From contig CAVHRK010000076.1 in NCBI GenBank assembly GCA_963638365.1, positions 5,425 through 69,424 of the forward strand: a stretch of 64,000 bases of DNA. Reading direction: 5' to 3'. Origin of the DNA: Suilimivivens sp963638365. Lineage in GTDB: Bacteria; Bacillota; Clostridia; Lachnospirales; Lachnospiraceae. The translations under genes were made by a program, and so were the position numbers. This document shows positions 1 to 8,714 of the stretch, piece by piece (the stretch's first letter is position 1; the number at the start of each line of letters is the position of its first letter). The notes under the pieces were generated by a model. The model was given only the letters and a program-made list of their open reading frames with translations. It did not search any database and was not told where the DNA came from.

Positions 1-30
1 GGAAGAAGATGGGGAGGACTTGTAGGATGA
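1..30 (+). CDS. 3' end of an upstream gene, partial
   Basis: Frame 1 is open for nine codons from the window edge and ends in TGA at 28–30, overlapping the next start as ATGA. In glycerol operons of Firmicutes the gene in this place is usually a GlpA-like glycerol-3-phosphate dehydrogenase. That identity is inference from context, since nine residues cannot show homology. Confidence 0.35.
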   Translation, partial: GRRWGGLVG

Positions 31-1433
31 AAGCAGAACTTGTTGTTATCGGTGGTGGACCTGCGGGCATGGCAGCAGCCCTTGCCGCAGAAGAAAAGGG
101 AATTAAGGATATTCTGATTCTTGAGAGGGATAAAGAACTTGGTGGAATTCTGAACCAGTGTATTCACAATGGTTTCGGACTTCACACCTTTAAGGAAGAA
201 CTGACAGGACCGGAATATGCGAACCGTTATGTGGAAAAGGTAAAGGCTTCCAGTGTGAAGTATCTGTTGAATACGATGGTGGTAGATGTGCAGGGAGGTA
301 AGACCTGTGTGGTTACCGCGATGAATAAGGAACAGGGCATGTTTCAGATCGAGTGCAAAGCGGTGGTGCTTGCCATGGGATGCCGGGAACGTTCACGTGG
401 AGCCATGAACATTCCGGGATATCGTCCGGCTGGTGTGTTTTCTGCCGGAACAGCACAGCGTTATGTCAATATCGAGGGCCGGCTTCCGGGCAAGCGTGTC
501 GTTGTATTAGGATCCGGAGATATTGGTCTGATTATGGCACGGCGTATGACACTGCAGGGTGCGAAGGTAAAGCTCGTTGCGGAGATTATGCCGTATTCGG
601 GCGGCTTACGGAGAAATATTGCACAGTGTCTGGATGATTATGATATTCCGCTGATGCTTAGTCATACCGTGACCGAGATCCATGGAGCAGACCGGATTGA
701 GGGTGTTACGATTTCCAAAGTGGATGAGAATCTGAAACCAATCCCGGGCAGTGAACAGTATGTGGAATGTGATACACTGCTGCTTTCCTGTGGTCTGATT
801 CCGGAGAACGAACTGAGTATCCAGGCTGGTGCACAGATGGATTCCATGACACAGGGACCTGTGGTAAATGCGAAGCTGGAAACAACGGTAGAAGGTGTTT
901 TTGCCTGCGGCAATGTTCTTCATGTGCACGATCTTGTGGATCATGTATCGGAGGAAGCGGTTCATGCAGGAGAATATGCGGCAGAGCATATTTTGCAGGG
1001 AGAAGAGGACTGGGGAGAAGCGGTCCGCCCGAAAATTCCTGCGAAATCCAAGAATACCATTCCGGAAGGATTTGATAAAAACAGTCAGGTGATCTGTATC
1101 GGATGTCCGCTGGGATGTCTGGTTACCGTTAAGAGGAATGATGACGGAACCCTTGATATTACGGGAAATACCTGTCCGAAGGGCGAGGCTTATGCACGGA
1201 ATGAGTTTACGGCGCCTGTCCGGACACTGACTTCTTTAATCCGGGTAGAAGGAAGAAGAAATCAGGTGGTTTCGGTGAAAACCAATGGTGAAATTCCGAA
1301 GGGAAAGATTCACGAATGTATGGGGATTCTCCGTAAGGCGGTGGCAGCAGCACCGATCCGGGTGGGAGACATCCTGATTTCCAATATTGCGGATACCGGA
1401 ATTGATATCGTAGCAACATCTGCAATGGAATAG
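27..1433 (+). CDS. FAD/NAD(P)-dependent oxidoreductase fused to DUF1667
   Basis: A two-dinucleotide-fold flavoprotein. The FAD-binding GGGPAG motif lies at about residues 9–14, a second nucleotide-binding GSGDIG at about 162–167, and a GVFACGN segment near 293. Residues from about 355 form a DUF1667 domain with cysteine clusters ICIGCPLGC and CPKG, possibly a metal or Fe-S site. In many Firmicutes these two modules are separate genes beside glpA and glpK; here they are one polypeptide of 468 residues. It probably passes electrons from glycerol-3-phosphate oxidation together with a GlpA partner (inference). Start chosen at 27, not 9, because GGGAGG at 12–17 is correctly spaced and ATGA overlaps the previous gene. 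glpK follows after 12 bases. Confidence 0.85.
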   Translation: MKAELVVIGGGPAGMAAALAAEEKGIKDILILERDKELGGILNQCIHNGFGLHTFKEELTGPEYANRYVEKVKASSVKYLLNTMVVDVQGGKTCVVTAMNKEQGMFQIECKAVVLAMGCRERSRGAMNIPGYRPAGVFSAGTAQRYVNIEGRLPGKRVVVLGSGDIGLIMARRMTLQGAKVKLVAEIMPYSGGLRRNIAQCLDDYDIPLMLSHTVTEIHGADRIEGVTISKVDENLKPIPGSEQYVECDTLLLSCGLIPENELSIQAGAQMDSMTQGPVVNAKLETTVEGVFACGNVLHVHDLVDHVSEEAVHAGEYAAEHILQGEEDWGEAVRPKIPAKSKNTIPEGFDKNSQVICIGCPLGCLVTVKRNDDGTLDITGNTCPKGEAYARNEFTAPVRTLTSLIRVEGRRNQVVSVKTNGEIPKGKIHECMGILRKAVAAAPIRVGDILISNIADTGIDIVATSAME

Positions 1434-1445
1434 GAGGTACGTGGT

Positions 1446-2945
1446 ATGGCAAAATATCTTATGGCATTGGATCAGGGTACGACCAGTTCCCGTTGTATTC
1501 TTTTTGAAAAGAACGGGAAGATTCACAGCATGGCACAGAAGGAATTTTCACAGATTTATCCGCAGCCGGGGTGGGTGGAGCATGATCCACGAGAAATCTG
1601 GGCTTCCCAGCTTGCCGTTACGATGGAAGCGATGGCGCAGGTTATGGCACAGCCGGAGGACATTGCGGCAATCGGCATCACAAATCAGCGTGAAACGACG
1701 ATAATCTGGGACCGGAAGACAGGGGAACCCATTTATAATGCGATTGTATGGCAGTGCCGGAGAACCGCAGACCGGATTGATGAACTGGTGGCGTTGGGCT
1801 ACAGTGATCTGATTAAAGAAAAAACAGGACTGATTCCCGATGCATATTTCAGTGCAACGAAGATCGCATGGATTCTGGACCACGTGGAAGGCGCCAGAGA
1901 ACGTGCAGAGCATGGGGAACTGTTATTTGGAACCGTGGACAGTTGGCTGATTTATAATCTTACCAAGGGTGAGGTTCATGTGACGGATTATACGAATGCA
2001 TCCAGAACGATGCTGTTTGATATTCATAAGCTTTGCTGGGATAAGGAACTGCTTGATCTTTTCCGTATTCCGGAATGTATGCTTCCGGAGGTGAAGCCAT
2101 CAAGCTGTATCTATGGTTATACAGAAAGTTCGGTTTTAGGCGGCGCGATTCCGATTGCCGGAATTGCAGGAGACCAGCAGGCGGCTCTTTTCGGACAGTG
2201 TTGCTTTGAAAAGGGACAGGTGAAGAATACATATGGAACCGGATGCTTTCTGTTAATGAATACCGGACGGGAAGCCATCACCTCAAAGCATGGACTGCTT
2301 ACCACGATTGCGGCAAGTACTTCGGATCAGGTGGAATATGCACTGGAAGGAAGCGTGTTCGTGGCCGGTGCGGCAATCCAGTGGCTGCGAGATGGCATGC
2401 GCATGATTAAAAAGGCATCGGAAACAGAAAAATATGCGAATGGAGCAGAGGATACCGGAGGAGTTTATCTGGTTCCGGCTTTTGCCGGTATGGGAGCGCC
2501 CTACTGGGATCCTTATGCAAGAGGCACGATTGTCGGAATTACCAGAGGCTGCCAGAAGGAGCACTTTATCCGGGCAACGCTGGAATCCATTGCATATCAG
2601 TCATCGGATGTGCTGCATGCCATGGAAGAAGATGTGGAGGTATCCATTGCCGGATTGAAGGTGGATGGAGGTGCGAGCGCAAATGATTTCCTGATGCAGT
2701 TTCAGGCAGATATTCTGGGAGCAAGAGTTTACCGGCCGGAATGTATTGAAACAACGGCGCTTGGTGCGGCATATCTCGCAGGACTTGCCTGCGGTTATTA
2801 TAAAGATAAGGAAGAAATTAAAGAAAACTGGCAGTTGTCAACGGAGTTTACCCATCAGATGGGAGAAGAACATCGCAGACAGCTCCTGAAAGGCTGGAGG
2901 AGAGCGGTTCGCTGTGCGCTGGCCTGGGCAGATGATGAAGACTAG
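1446..2945 (+). CDS. glpK: glycerol kinase
   Basis: FGGY-family kinase that phosphorylates glycerol to glycerol-3-phosphate with ATP in the cytoplasm. The 499-residue length is normal. Seen motifs: DQGTTSSRC near the N-terminus (ATPase phosphate loop), the GWVEHDP and NQRETT segments, GDQQAALFGQ in the middle, and GGASANDFLMQ near 400. AGGAGG at 1432–1437 overlaps the previous stop, so the two genes are translated together. The loop just before GDQQAALFGQ reads GYTESSVLGG and lacks the histidine that HPr phosphorylates in enterococcal GlpK, so direct PTS activation at that site looks absent (family knowledge plus inspection). Confidence 0.97.
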   Translation: MAKYLMALDQGTTSSRCILFEKNGKIHSMAQKEFSQIYPQPGWVEHDPREIWASQLAVTMEAMAQVMAQPEDIAAIGITNQRETTIIWDRKTGEPIYNAIVWQCRRTADRIDELVALGYSDLIKEKTGLIPDAYFSATKIAWILDHVEGARERAEHGELLFGTVDSWLIYNLTKGEVHVTDYTNASRTMLFDIHKLCWDKELLDLFRIPECMLPEVKPSSCIYGYTESSVLGGAIPIAGIAGDQQAALFGQCCFEKGQVKNTYGTGCFLLMNTGREAITSKHGLLTTIAASTSDQVEYALEGSVFVAGAAIQWLRDGMRMIKKASETEKYANGAEDTGGVYLVPAFAGMGAPYWDPYARGTIVGITRGCQKEHFIRATLESIAYQSSDVLHAMEEDVEVSIAGLKVDGGASANDFLMQFQADILGARVYRPECIETTALGAAYLAGLACGYYKDKEEIKENWQLSTEFTHQMGEEHRRQLLKGWRRAVRCALAWADDED

Positions 2946-2979
2946 TTTACAGGGGTAAAGGAGAGGTGTCGGAATTACT

Positions 2980-5262
2980 ATGGGTATGAGAGAAATTTTA
3001 AAGGGAACAGTGATTTATGAAAGCGGTCAGAAGCTGAACGGATTAATGATGATCATGAGAGGAACGGCAGTAGTTGCCTTTGATGGCGGCTTTTATGAAC
3101 TTCATAACGGAGATGTGATCGGTCTCCCGGACCTGATTCATAAGGAAGCGAATTTTCGATATGTGGCAAAAGAAAATCTGGCAGTTGTGGATTATCCATC
3201 CAAGGTACCGGAGCTGCAGAAGTTTTTTAAGGAGCATGGAGAGGCAGTTCATTATTTCCAGTCGTCCCTGTTCCGGCAGTTCAATGAGCTTCTGCTTCGT
3301 TATAGGGAAGTGCAGACAACCTGTGATATGATGCAGGACTATCTGACCGGAGGCTATGAGAATTATATGCGGATCTGTGAGAATAACCACATTTCGCCGG
3401 GAGAACTTGAGCGTTATGAGGAGTTTCTGGATATTCCGCAGGAGGAGAAGATTCCGGACTGGATTTCAGGTTACTACAGTACGATGGAGCAGATGCTTTC
3501 CGTGTGGGATAAAAACAATACCGATATGAACTTCGTAATCGGTTTTATGTCCAAGACCTGTGATGACATGAATCAGATGGCTGGGCTGTATGGAAGAATG
3601 AAGAGCCATATTCAGGAGATTTGTGAGCTGCTGATGAATGAGAGCAGCCTGGATCTTTTGGAGCTGTATCTTTCCCTTTATGAAAAAATTGTGAAGAAGA
3701 ATGGCTTAAAGGATGTTTCCGTCATGCTGGTGAAGAAGATGCTGACAGGAACCTTAAGCCAGCTTGAAAAACAGGGCTATGCGCAGAAGGAATTTTTTGC
3801 GGCAAGAAAAGCAGATTGTGAGAGCCGGATAGCACAGATTGCGGAGCTGGTGAAACAGCAGGCAGAGGAAGCGGCACAGCTTGACGAAGATATTGTTGGG
3901 AAAATTAAAAATTCTCTTGACCAGATTTTTCAATATGCAGAATGTGAGCCGGATTTTGCGGCAGAATACCGGGAGCGTGTAGAGGCCTACAAGCATCTGG
4001 TGAATAAGAATAGTACCGAGGACGATGCACGTATGCTGCGTGCAGGAATTACGAAGGGCTTTAATAAGATTTATATTCAGGCGTTCCAGAAAAGCGTGAA
4101 GGATACCGCTGTTCCAAAGGTAGTGAAGATGTTTTTTAACTTCGGTTACATGGATGAGGAACTGGCAGGCATGGAGAATGCAGTTGCCCTGTACCGTATG
4201 GCGGAACAGATTCCGACTGATCCGAAGCGAGGTGTTTATTCTTATTATGAATGGCTGATGGCGATTTATCATGGACAAAAAGAGCCGAGCCGTAATGAAT
4301 TCGACATGGACTATGCGGATTATCTGCATGAGCAGCAGCGCCTTGCAAAGATTACGAAGGAAGAAGAGGCAACCTTATTACGGACACCGGAATCCAGAGT
4401 TATGTATGAACTGGAGAATGTATTCCCGACTGTGAATAAGACAACGAGCGGACATATCAGTACTTACTGTCCGATTTTCTCAGAACACAATCTGTTGAAA
4501 ACACTGGATTCGGCGGTTGTAAGTGCGGACCGTGTAGAACAGATTATGAACGGAATCCGGAATGCAGATTACAGTGCCTATTACAGGGAAACGATTTATA
4601 CGAATCCGGATGAGGGAATTTCCAAGGAATATATTCATGTGGAGGTACTGCCGGACTTTATTCTGATGCCGAACATTGGAACCAGAGGAATTATGTGGCA
4701 GGAAATTGAGGGAAAGAGGAGAACAACACCGGCACGAATGATGCTTTCCCTGTTCCACCTGGAGGATTTACAGATGTCAATCCTGCGTCTCACCGGACAG
4801 TTCCGTTGGGAGATGTGCAAGCGTGAACAGGGAGCCAGATGGAATGATGTTTCAGAACGTTCCCTTACCAGTGAATACTTTGATTATGCGCAGTTTTATA
4901 AGAAGAATAATGAGCTTTCCTCCGATGCCAAGGAGAAGATTAAGAATGATCTGGTACGTGCGAAGAATAACTTCAAGGAGATGTTCGTGAGGGATTACTG
5001 TGTCTGGGTATTATATGAAAGCAGTGGTTCTCCGAGATTGAACAAGGTGGTAAGAGGTATTCTGTTTACCTACTGTACTTTCGCAAAGGACATCCGGGAT
5101 AAACTGGAAATCAATCCCATGTATAAGGAAATGATTGCACGTTATTACGTGAAGCAGGGGCAGAAGAAACACCGCATGGATAATCTGATTCAGAAGCAGA
5201 GAAATTGCGGCAAATCCATACCGGATGAAATCCTCAAAGAACAGGAATTTTTAGAGATGTAA
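2980..5262 (+). CDS. large protein with Crp-like N-terminal domain, function unknown
   Basis: 760 residues with no signal peptide or membrane segment. Residues 1 to about 90 look like a cyclic-nucleotide-binding beta-roll (a GTVIYESG start, then a MIMRGTAVVAFDGG strand pair and a GDVIGLPDL turn), but I see no Crp-type helix-turn-helix afterwards. The remainder is mostly helical and charged, with an aromatic-rich segment near residues 490–640 (NIGTRGIMWQEIEGKRR) and a basic C-terminus. It follows glpK by 34 bases in the same direction with a GAGAGG ribosome site, so it may be co-transcribed. The domain assignment for the first 90 residues is moderate; the rest is unrecognised. It could be a signalling scaffold or an output protein for a small ligand. 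Confidence 0.85.
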   Translation: MGMREILKGTVIYESGQKLNGLMMIMRGTAVVAFDGGFYELHNGDVIGLPDLIHKEANFRYVAKENLAVVDYPSKVPELQKFFKEHGEAVHYFQSSLFRQFNELLLRYREVQTTCDMMQDYLTGGYENYMRICENNHISPGELERYEEFLDIPQEEKIPDWISGYYSTMEQMLSVWDKNNTDMNFVIGFMSKTCDDMNQMAGLYGRMKSHIQEICELLMNESSLDLLELYLSLYEKIVKKNGLKDVSVMLVKKMLTGTLSQLEKQGYAQKEFFAARKADCESRIAQIAELVKQQAEEAAQLDEDIVGKIKNSLDQIFQYAECEPDFAAEYRERVEAYKHLVNKNSTEDDARMLRAGITKGFNKIYIQAFQKSVKDTAVPKVVKMFFNFGYMDEELAGMENAVALYRMAEQIPTDPKRGVYSYYEWLMAIYHGQKEPSRNEFDMDYADYLHEQQRLAKITKEEEATLLRTPESRVMYELENVFPTVNKTTSGHISTYCPIFSEHNLLKTLDSAVVSADRVEQIMNGIRNADYSAYYRETIYTNPDEGISKEYIHVEVLPDFILMPNIGTRGIMWQEIEGKRRTTPARMMLSLFHLEDLQMSILRLTGQFRWEMCKREQGARWNDVSERSLTSEYFDYAQFYKKNNELSSDAKEKIKNDLVRAKNNFKEMFVRDYCVWVLYESSGSPRLNKVVRGILFTYCTFAKDIRDKLEINPMYKEMIARYYVKQGQKKHRMDNLIQKQRNCGKSIPDEILKEQEFLEM

Positions 5263-5277
5263 CATGCGGTTTCGACC

Positions 5278-5305
5278 TTGACAATTAATTAATTTAATTT
5301 ATAAT
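5278..5305 (+). promoter_or_regulatory. sigma-A-type promoter of the alpha-galactosidase gene
   Basis: A consensus -35 TTGACA (5278–5283) and consensus -10 TATAAT (5300–5305) are separated by 16 bases. This is the only strong promoter seen between the preceding gene and the GH36 gene. It is overlaid by an inverted repeat, suggesting repression. Confidence 0.75.
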
Positions 5306-5319
5306 TTAATTAAATTAAT
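5288..5319. promoter_or_regulatory. AT-rich inverted repeat across the -10, probable operator
   Basis: Perfect 12-base arms (ATTAATTTAATT at 5288–5299 and its complement at 5308–5319) flank an 8-base centre that contains the -10 box. A protein bound here would block RNA polymerase. The likely candidates are the LacI or AraC regulators encoded just downstream. The low base complexity makes this moderate evidence. Confidence 0.5.
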
Positions 5320-5338
5320 CACTTTTTAAGTTGGTAAA

Positions 5339-5348
5339 TTTAGCTAAA
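5339..5348. promoter_or_regulatory. small palindrome TTTAGCTAAA, possible operator
   Basis: A perfect 10-base palindrome about 35 bases downstream of the -10 box and 55 bases upstream of the GH36 start codon. It could be a second repressor site in the leader. No matching copy was found at the other mannan promoters. Confidence 0.25.
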
Positions 5349-5402
5349 CAGTGACAAAAATGATTGTTAAAAATGACAAAAAGAATTTAAGTGAGGGCTA
5401 TT

Positions 5403-7607
5403 ATGGGCGTACAGCAATACGAAAATCTTTCCAAAGACGTAAAGAAGTTGTTTAAGCTGGACACGAAGAACACCAGCTATGTCATTGCGGTTGTGGATGA
5501 TGAGCAGTTCCTGGGACATGTGTATTACGGACAGAAATTAAATGATTATCATCTGGATCATTTACTCAGAATTCAGGAGGGACCTTTTGTTCCTTCCCGT
5601 AACAATCGTGACCGTGGCTCCTTCCTTGACAGTTTCCCGATGGAATATCCGGCACATGGTCTTGGTGACTATCGCGAGGACTGTATCAGCATCCGTACCG
5701 AAGAGGGAAATACCGGTCTTTCCTTAAATTATGTTTCTCATAAGATTACAGCAGGAAAGCCAGCCTTAGAAGGACTTCCGGCTTCTTTTGGAACAGAGAA
5801 GGAATGTGAGACTCTGGAAATTACCTGCAGGGACAGCCATACCGGTCTGGAAGCAGTTCTGATGTATACCGTATTTGAAGATGTGGATGTCATCACCAGA
5901 AGTGTAAAGGTAGTAAACCCTTCCGAAAAGACCTTATTCTTAACGAAGGTGATGAGTGCCTGTCTCGATATGGATAACCGCGATTTCGAAGCAGTTACCC
6001 TTCATGGTTCCTGGGCAAGAGAGCGTCATATCCAGACGGTTCCGGTAAGCCATGCAAAGCTTTCCGTAGAGTCGGTCAGAGGTGAATCCAGTCATCAGGA
6101 TCATCCGTTTATGGCGTTAAAGACGAAGGGGGCCGATGACGACCATGGTGAAGTTTATGCAATGAACTTTGTATATTCCGGCAATTTTAAGGCTATGGTA
6201 CAGAACGATCAGTTTGACCAGCTTCGTATGATGATGGGTATTCATCCCGAGGACTTCTGCTGGAAGCTGAATCCGGGTGAAGCTTTCCAGGCTCCGGAAG
6301 TGGTTATGGTATATTCCGCAAGCGGACTTGGCACGATGACCAGAACCTTCCATGACTTCTACCGTAATCATCTGATCCGTGGAGAATATAAGGACAAGAA
6401 GCGGCCGATTCTCATTAATAACTGGGAAGCTACTTATTTTGAGTTTAATACAGAGAAGCTGATTGCGATTGCAAAGCAGGCTTCGGAGCTTGGTATTGAG
6501 ATGCTGGTTATGGACGATGGCTGGTTTGGCGACCGTTGTGATGATAACCGTGCACTTGGTGACTGGGTAGTAAATGAAGAGAAGCTGCCGGGCGGCTTGA
6601 AGTATCTGGTAGATGAAGTGAATAAGCTTGGCATGAAGTTCGGTATCTGGTTTGAGCCGGAAATGATCTCTCCGGATTCCAACCTGTACAAGGAACATCC
6701 GGACTGGGCGATTGCCATTCCGGGGCGTGTCGGAACCCGCAGCCGTAACCAGTATGTCTTAGACCTTTCCAGAAGAGATGTCTTAGAGCATACCTATGAA
6801 AGCGTAGCGAAGATTTTAAGAAGTGCACATATTGAATATGTGAAGTGGGATATGAACCGTCAGCTTACGGATATCGGTTCTGCGGTTCTTCCTGCAGATC
6901 AGATGGGTGAGCTTTATCACCGGTATGTCCTTGCCGTATACGAACTGCAGGAGCGTCTGATGAAGGAATTCCCTTATCTGCTGTTGGAGAACTGCTCCGG
7001 CGGCGGCGCAAGATTCGATCCCGGTATGTTATATTACAGCCCGCAGATCTGGTGTTCTGACGATACCGATGCGATTGAGAGACTGATTATTCAGGAGGGA
7101 ACTTCCCTTATTTATCCTCTTTCTGCAATGGGCGCACATGTATCCGACTGCCCGAACCATACCGTAGGAAGAGTAACACCTTTTGAAACAAGAGGCTATG
7201 TGGCACTGGCCGGAACCTTCGGCTATGAGCTTGATGTAACGAAGATTCCGCAGGAAGACCGTGAAATGATTCCGGAACAGGTTGCGATGTATCATAAATA
7301 TAACGATCTCGTCCGGGAAGGTGATTACTACCGTATTGCGTCCTACAGCCAGAACCATATGTTTGACTGCTACGGCGTTGTCCGTAAGGATAAAGAAGAA
7401 GCACTCTTTACTTATGTACAGGTGCTGAATCGTCCGAATTATCACAGCAGAAGAATTTTCTTCAAGGGACTTGATCCGGAGAAGCTGTATCAGATTGAGG
7501 GAGAAGAAGGAACCTATACCGGAGATGTACTGATGAAGGCCGGATACCTGGTACAGAATCTCTGGGGTGATTACAAAGCACGTCTGATTCATGTGGTGAA
7601 AGCATAA
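5403..7607 (+). CDS. alpha-galactosidase, GH36
   Basis: Removes alpha-1,6-galactose side groups from imported (galacto)manno-oligosaccharides in the cytoplasm; no signal peptide is present. The 734-residue length is typical of bacterial GH36. The catalytic nucleophile lies in KWDMNR (Asp483) and the acid/base in WCSDDTDA (Asp553 region); the CSGGGARFD motif lies between them. The start is taken at ATG 5403, with GTGAGGG just upstream as the ribosome site, rather than GTG 5391. It is the first gene behind a strong promoter and is followed after 39 bases by the LacI regulator. Raffinose-type substrates are an alternative, but the neighbouring GH130 and epimerase genes favour galactomannan. Confidence 0.93.
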   Translation: MGVQQYENLSKDVKKLFKLDTKNTSYVIAVVDDEQFLGHVYYGQKLNDYHLDHLLRIQEGPFVPSRNNRDRGSFLDSFPMEYPAHGLGDYREDCISIRTEEGNTGLSLNYVSHKITAGKPALEGLPASFGTEKECETLEITCRDSHTGLEAVLMYTVFEDVDVITRSVKVVNPSEKTLFLTKVMSACLDMDNRDFEAVTLHGSWARERHIQTVPVSHAKLSVESVRGESSHQDHPFMALKTKGADDDHGEVYAMNFVYSGNFKAMVQNDQFDQLRMMMGIHPEDFCWKLNPGEAFQAPEVVMVYSASGLGTMTRTFHDFYRNHLIRGEYKDKKRPILINNWEATYFEFNTEKLIAIAKQASELGIEMLVMDDGWFGDRCDDNRALGDWVVNEEKLPGGLKYLVDEVNKLGMKFGIWFEPEMISPDSNLYKEHPDWAIAIPGRVGTRSRNQYVLDLSRRDVLEHTYESVAKILRSAHIEYVKWDMNRQLTDIGSAVLPADQMGELYHRYVLAVYELQERLMKEFPYLLLENCSGGGARFDPGMLYYSPQIWCSDDTDAIERLIIQEGTSLIYPLSAMGAHVSDCPNHTVGRVTPFETRGYVALAGTFGYELDVTKIPQEDREMIPEQVAMYHKYNDLVREGDYYRIASYSQNHMFDCYGVVRKDKEEALFTYVQVLNRPNYHSRRIFFKGLDPEKLYQIEGEEGTYTGDVLMKAGYLVQNLWGDYKARLIHVVKA

Positions 7608-7646
7608 GATAGACAGACGGGTTCAAAAGAGGGATGGCAAAAGCAA

Positions 7647-8669
7647 ATGGCAAAAACAGTGAAACTGGCAGATATTGCTGCAATTGTGAATGTGAGCACG
7701 GTAACTGTTTCCAAGGCGCTTTCTGACCAAAAAGGGGTTAGTGAGGAAATGCGGGCAAGAATTAAACAGCTTGCCAAGGAAATGGGCTATCAGACACCGA
7801 CGGCTGCAAGATTAAGCAGTAATAAGCGGACTTATAATATCGGGGTTTTAATTTCAGAAATTTATTTTGACCAGTCACAGTCTTTTTACTGGCAGATGTA
7901 TCAGGCTGTGGCAACGAAAGCGGTATCCAAGGAATGCTTTACCCTCCTTGAAGTGCTTTCCATGCAGAATGAAAAGGAACTGGTACTTCCGAGGCTCCTT
8001 CAGGAAGAAAAGATTGATGGACTGATCATCATTGGTATGTTATCTTCTGAATATCTGTCCCTGATTGAACGTAATATTAAAGTGCCTTATATCTGTCTGG
8101 ACTTTTATGACCGGAGGCATGAATTTGATGCCGTGATCACGGATAATTATTACGGAATGTATAAGCTGGTGAATTATTTGTTCGAAATGGGACATAAGAA
8201 GATTGCTTATGTGGGAACGCTGCTTTCCACGAACAGTATTACGGACCGTTACATGGGCTACTATAAAGCGATGCTGGAGCATGGGCAGGAGGTGCCGGCG
8301 GATTATGTGATTGATGACCGTTCGAAGGATACCAGAGCGCGTAAGGTCAATTATGATTTTATTCTTCCGAAGGATATGCCGACGGCGTTTGCCTGCAACA
8401 ATGATGTGACGGCGATCGAACTGGTCGGGTATCTGAAACAGAAGGGATACCGTGTGCCGGAGGATATTTCGATTGTAGGCTTCGATAATTATCAGGTTCC
8501 CGGAAGAGGAGATCTGGATATCACAACCTATGAGGTTGATATCAAGGAAATGGCGCGCAAGACCATTAACAATCTGCTGAAAAAGATGGTTGGTGAGCAC
8601 TATAAAAAGGGAATTACCACGATTGAAGGACATATGGTCATTAAAACAAGTGTGAAGAAGTTAAACTAA
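7647..8669 (+). CDS. LacI-family transcriptional regulator
   Basis: 340 residues with an N-terminal LacI helix-turn-helix (VKLADIAAIVNVSTVTVSKAL at residues 4 to about 24) followed by a periplasmic-binding-protein-like ligand domain from about residue 60. The segment ISIVGFDNYQ near 275 is typical of the family. It probably senses a mannan-derived sugar and represses the adjoining genes, binding palindromes such as those near 5300 or 9830 (inference). The gene sits 39 bases after GH36 and is probably co-transcribed. It converges on the AraC gene. Confidence 0.92.
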   Translation: MAKTVKLADIAAIVNVSTVTVSKALSDQKGVSEEMRARIKQLAKEMGYQTPTAARLSSNKRTYNIGVLISEIYFDQSQSFYWQMYQAVATKAVSKECFTLLEVLSMQNEKELVLPRLLQEEKIDGLIIIGMLSSEYLSLIERNIKVPYICLDFYDRRHEFDAVITDNYYGMYKLVNYLFEMGHKKIAYVGTLLSTNSITDRYMGYYKAMLEHGQEVPADYVIDDRSKDTRARKVNYDFILPKDMPTAFACNNDVTAIELVGYLKQKGYRVPEDISIVGFDNYQVPGRGDLDITTYEVDIKEMARKTINNLLKKMVGEHYKKGITTIEGHMVIKTSVKKLN

Positions 8670-8675
8670 AAGAAG

Positions 8676-8714
8676 AGGGAACCGGTGACTAAGGCGCCAG
8701 TTCCCTTGCTTTAT
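8676..8714. terminator. bidirectional hairpin between lacI-type and araC-type genes
   Basis: GGGAAC and GTTCCC arms, extended by an imperfect stem, lie between the converging genes and overlap the last codons of the AraC-type gene. T-rich sequence follows only loosely, so this is a modest terminator. Confidence 0.45.

Noticed and set aside
6117..6698. Long open frame antisense to the GH36 gene (193 codons); others antisense to lacI, binding protein 1, uvrB/uvrA and mbl
   Set aside because: They mirror the codon structure of real genes with strong family matches, have no recognisable domain, and mostly lack ribosome sites.
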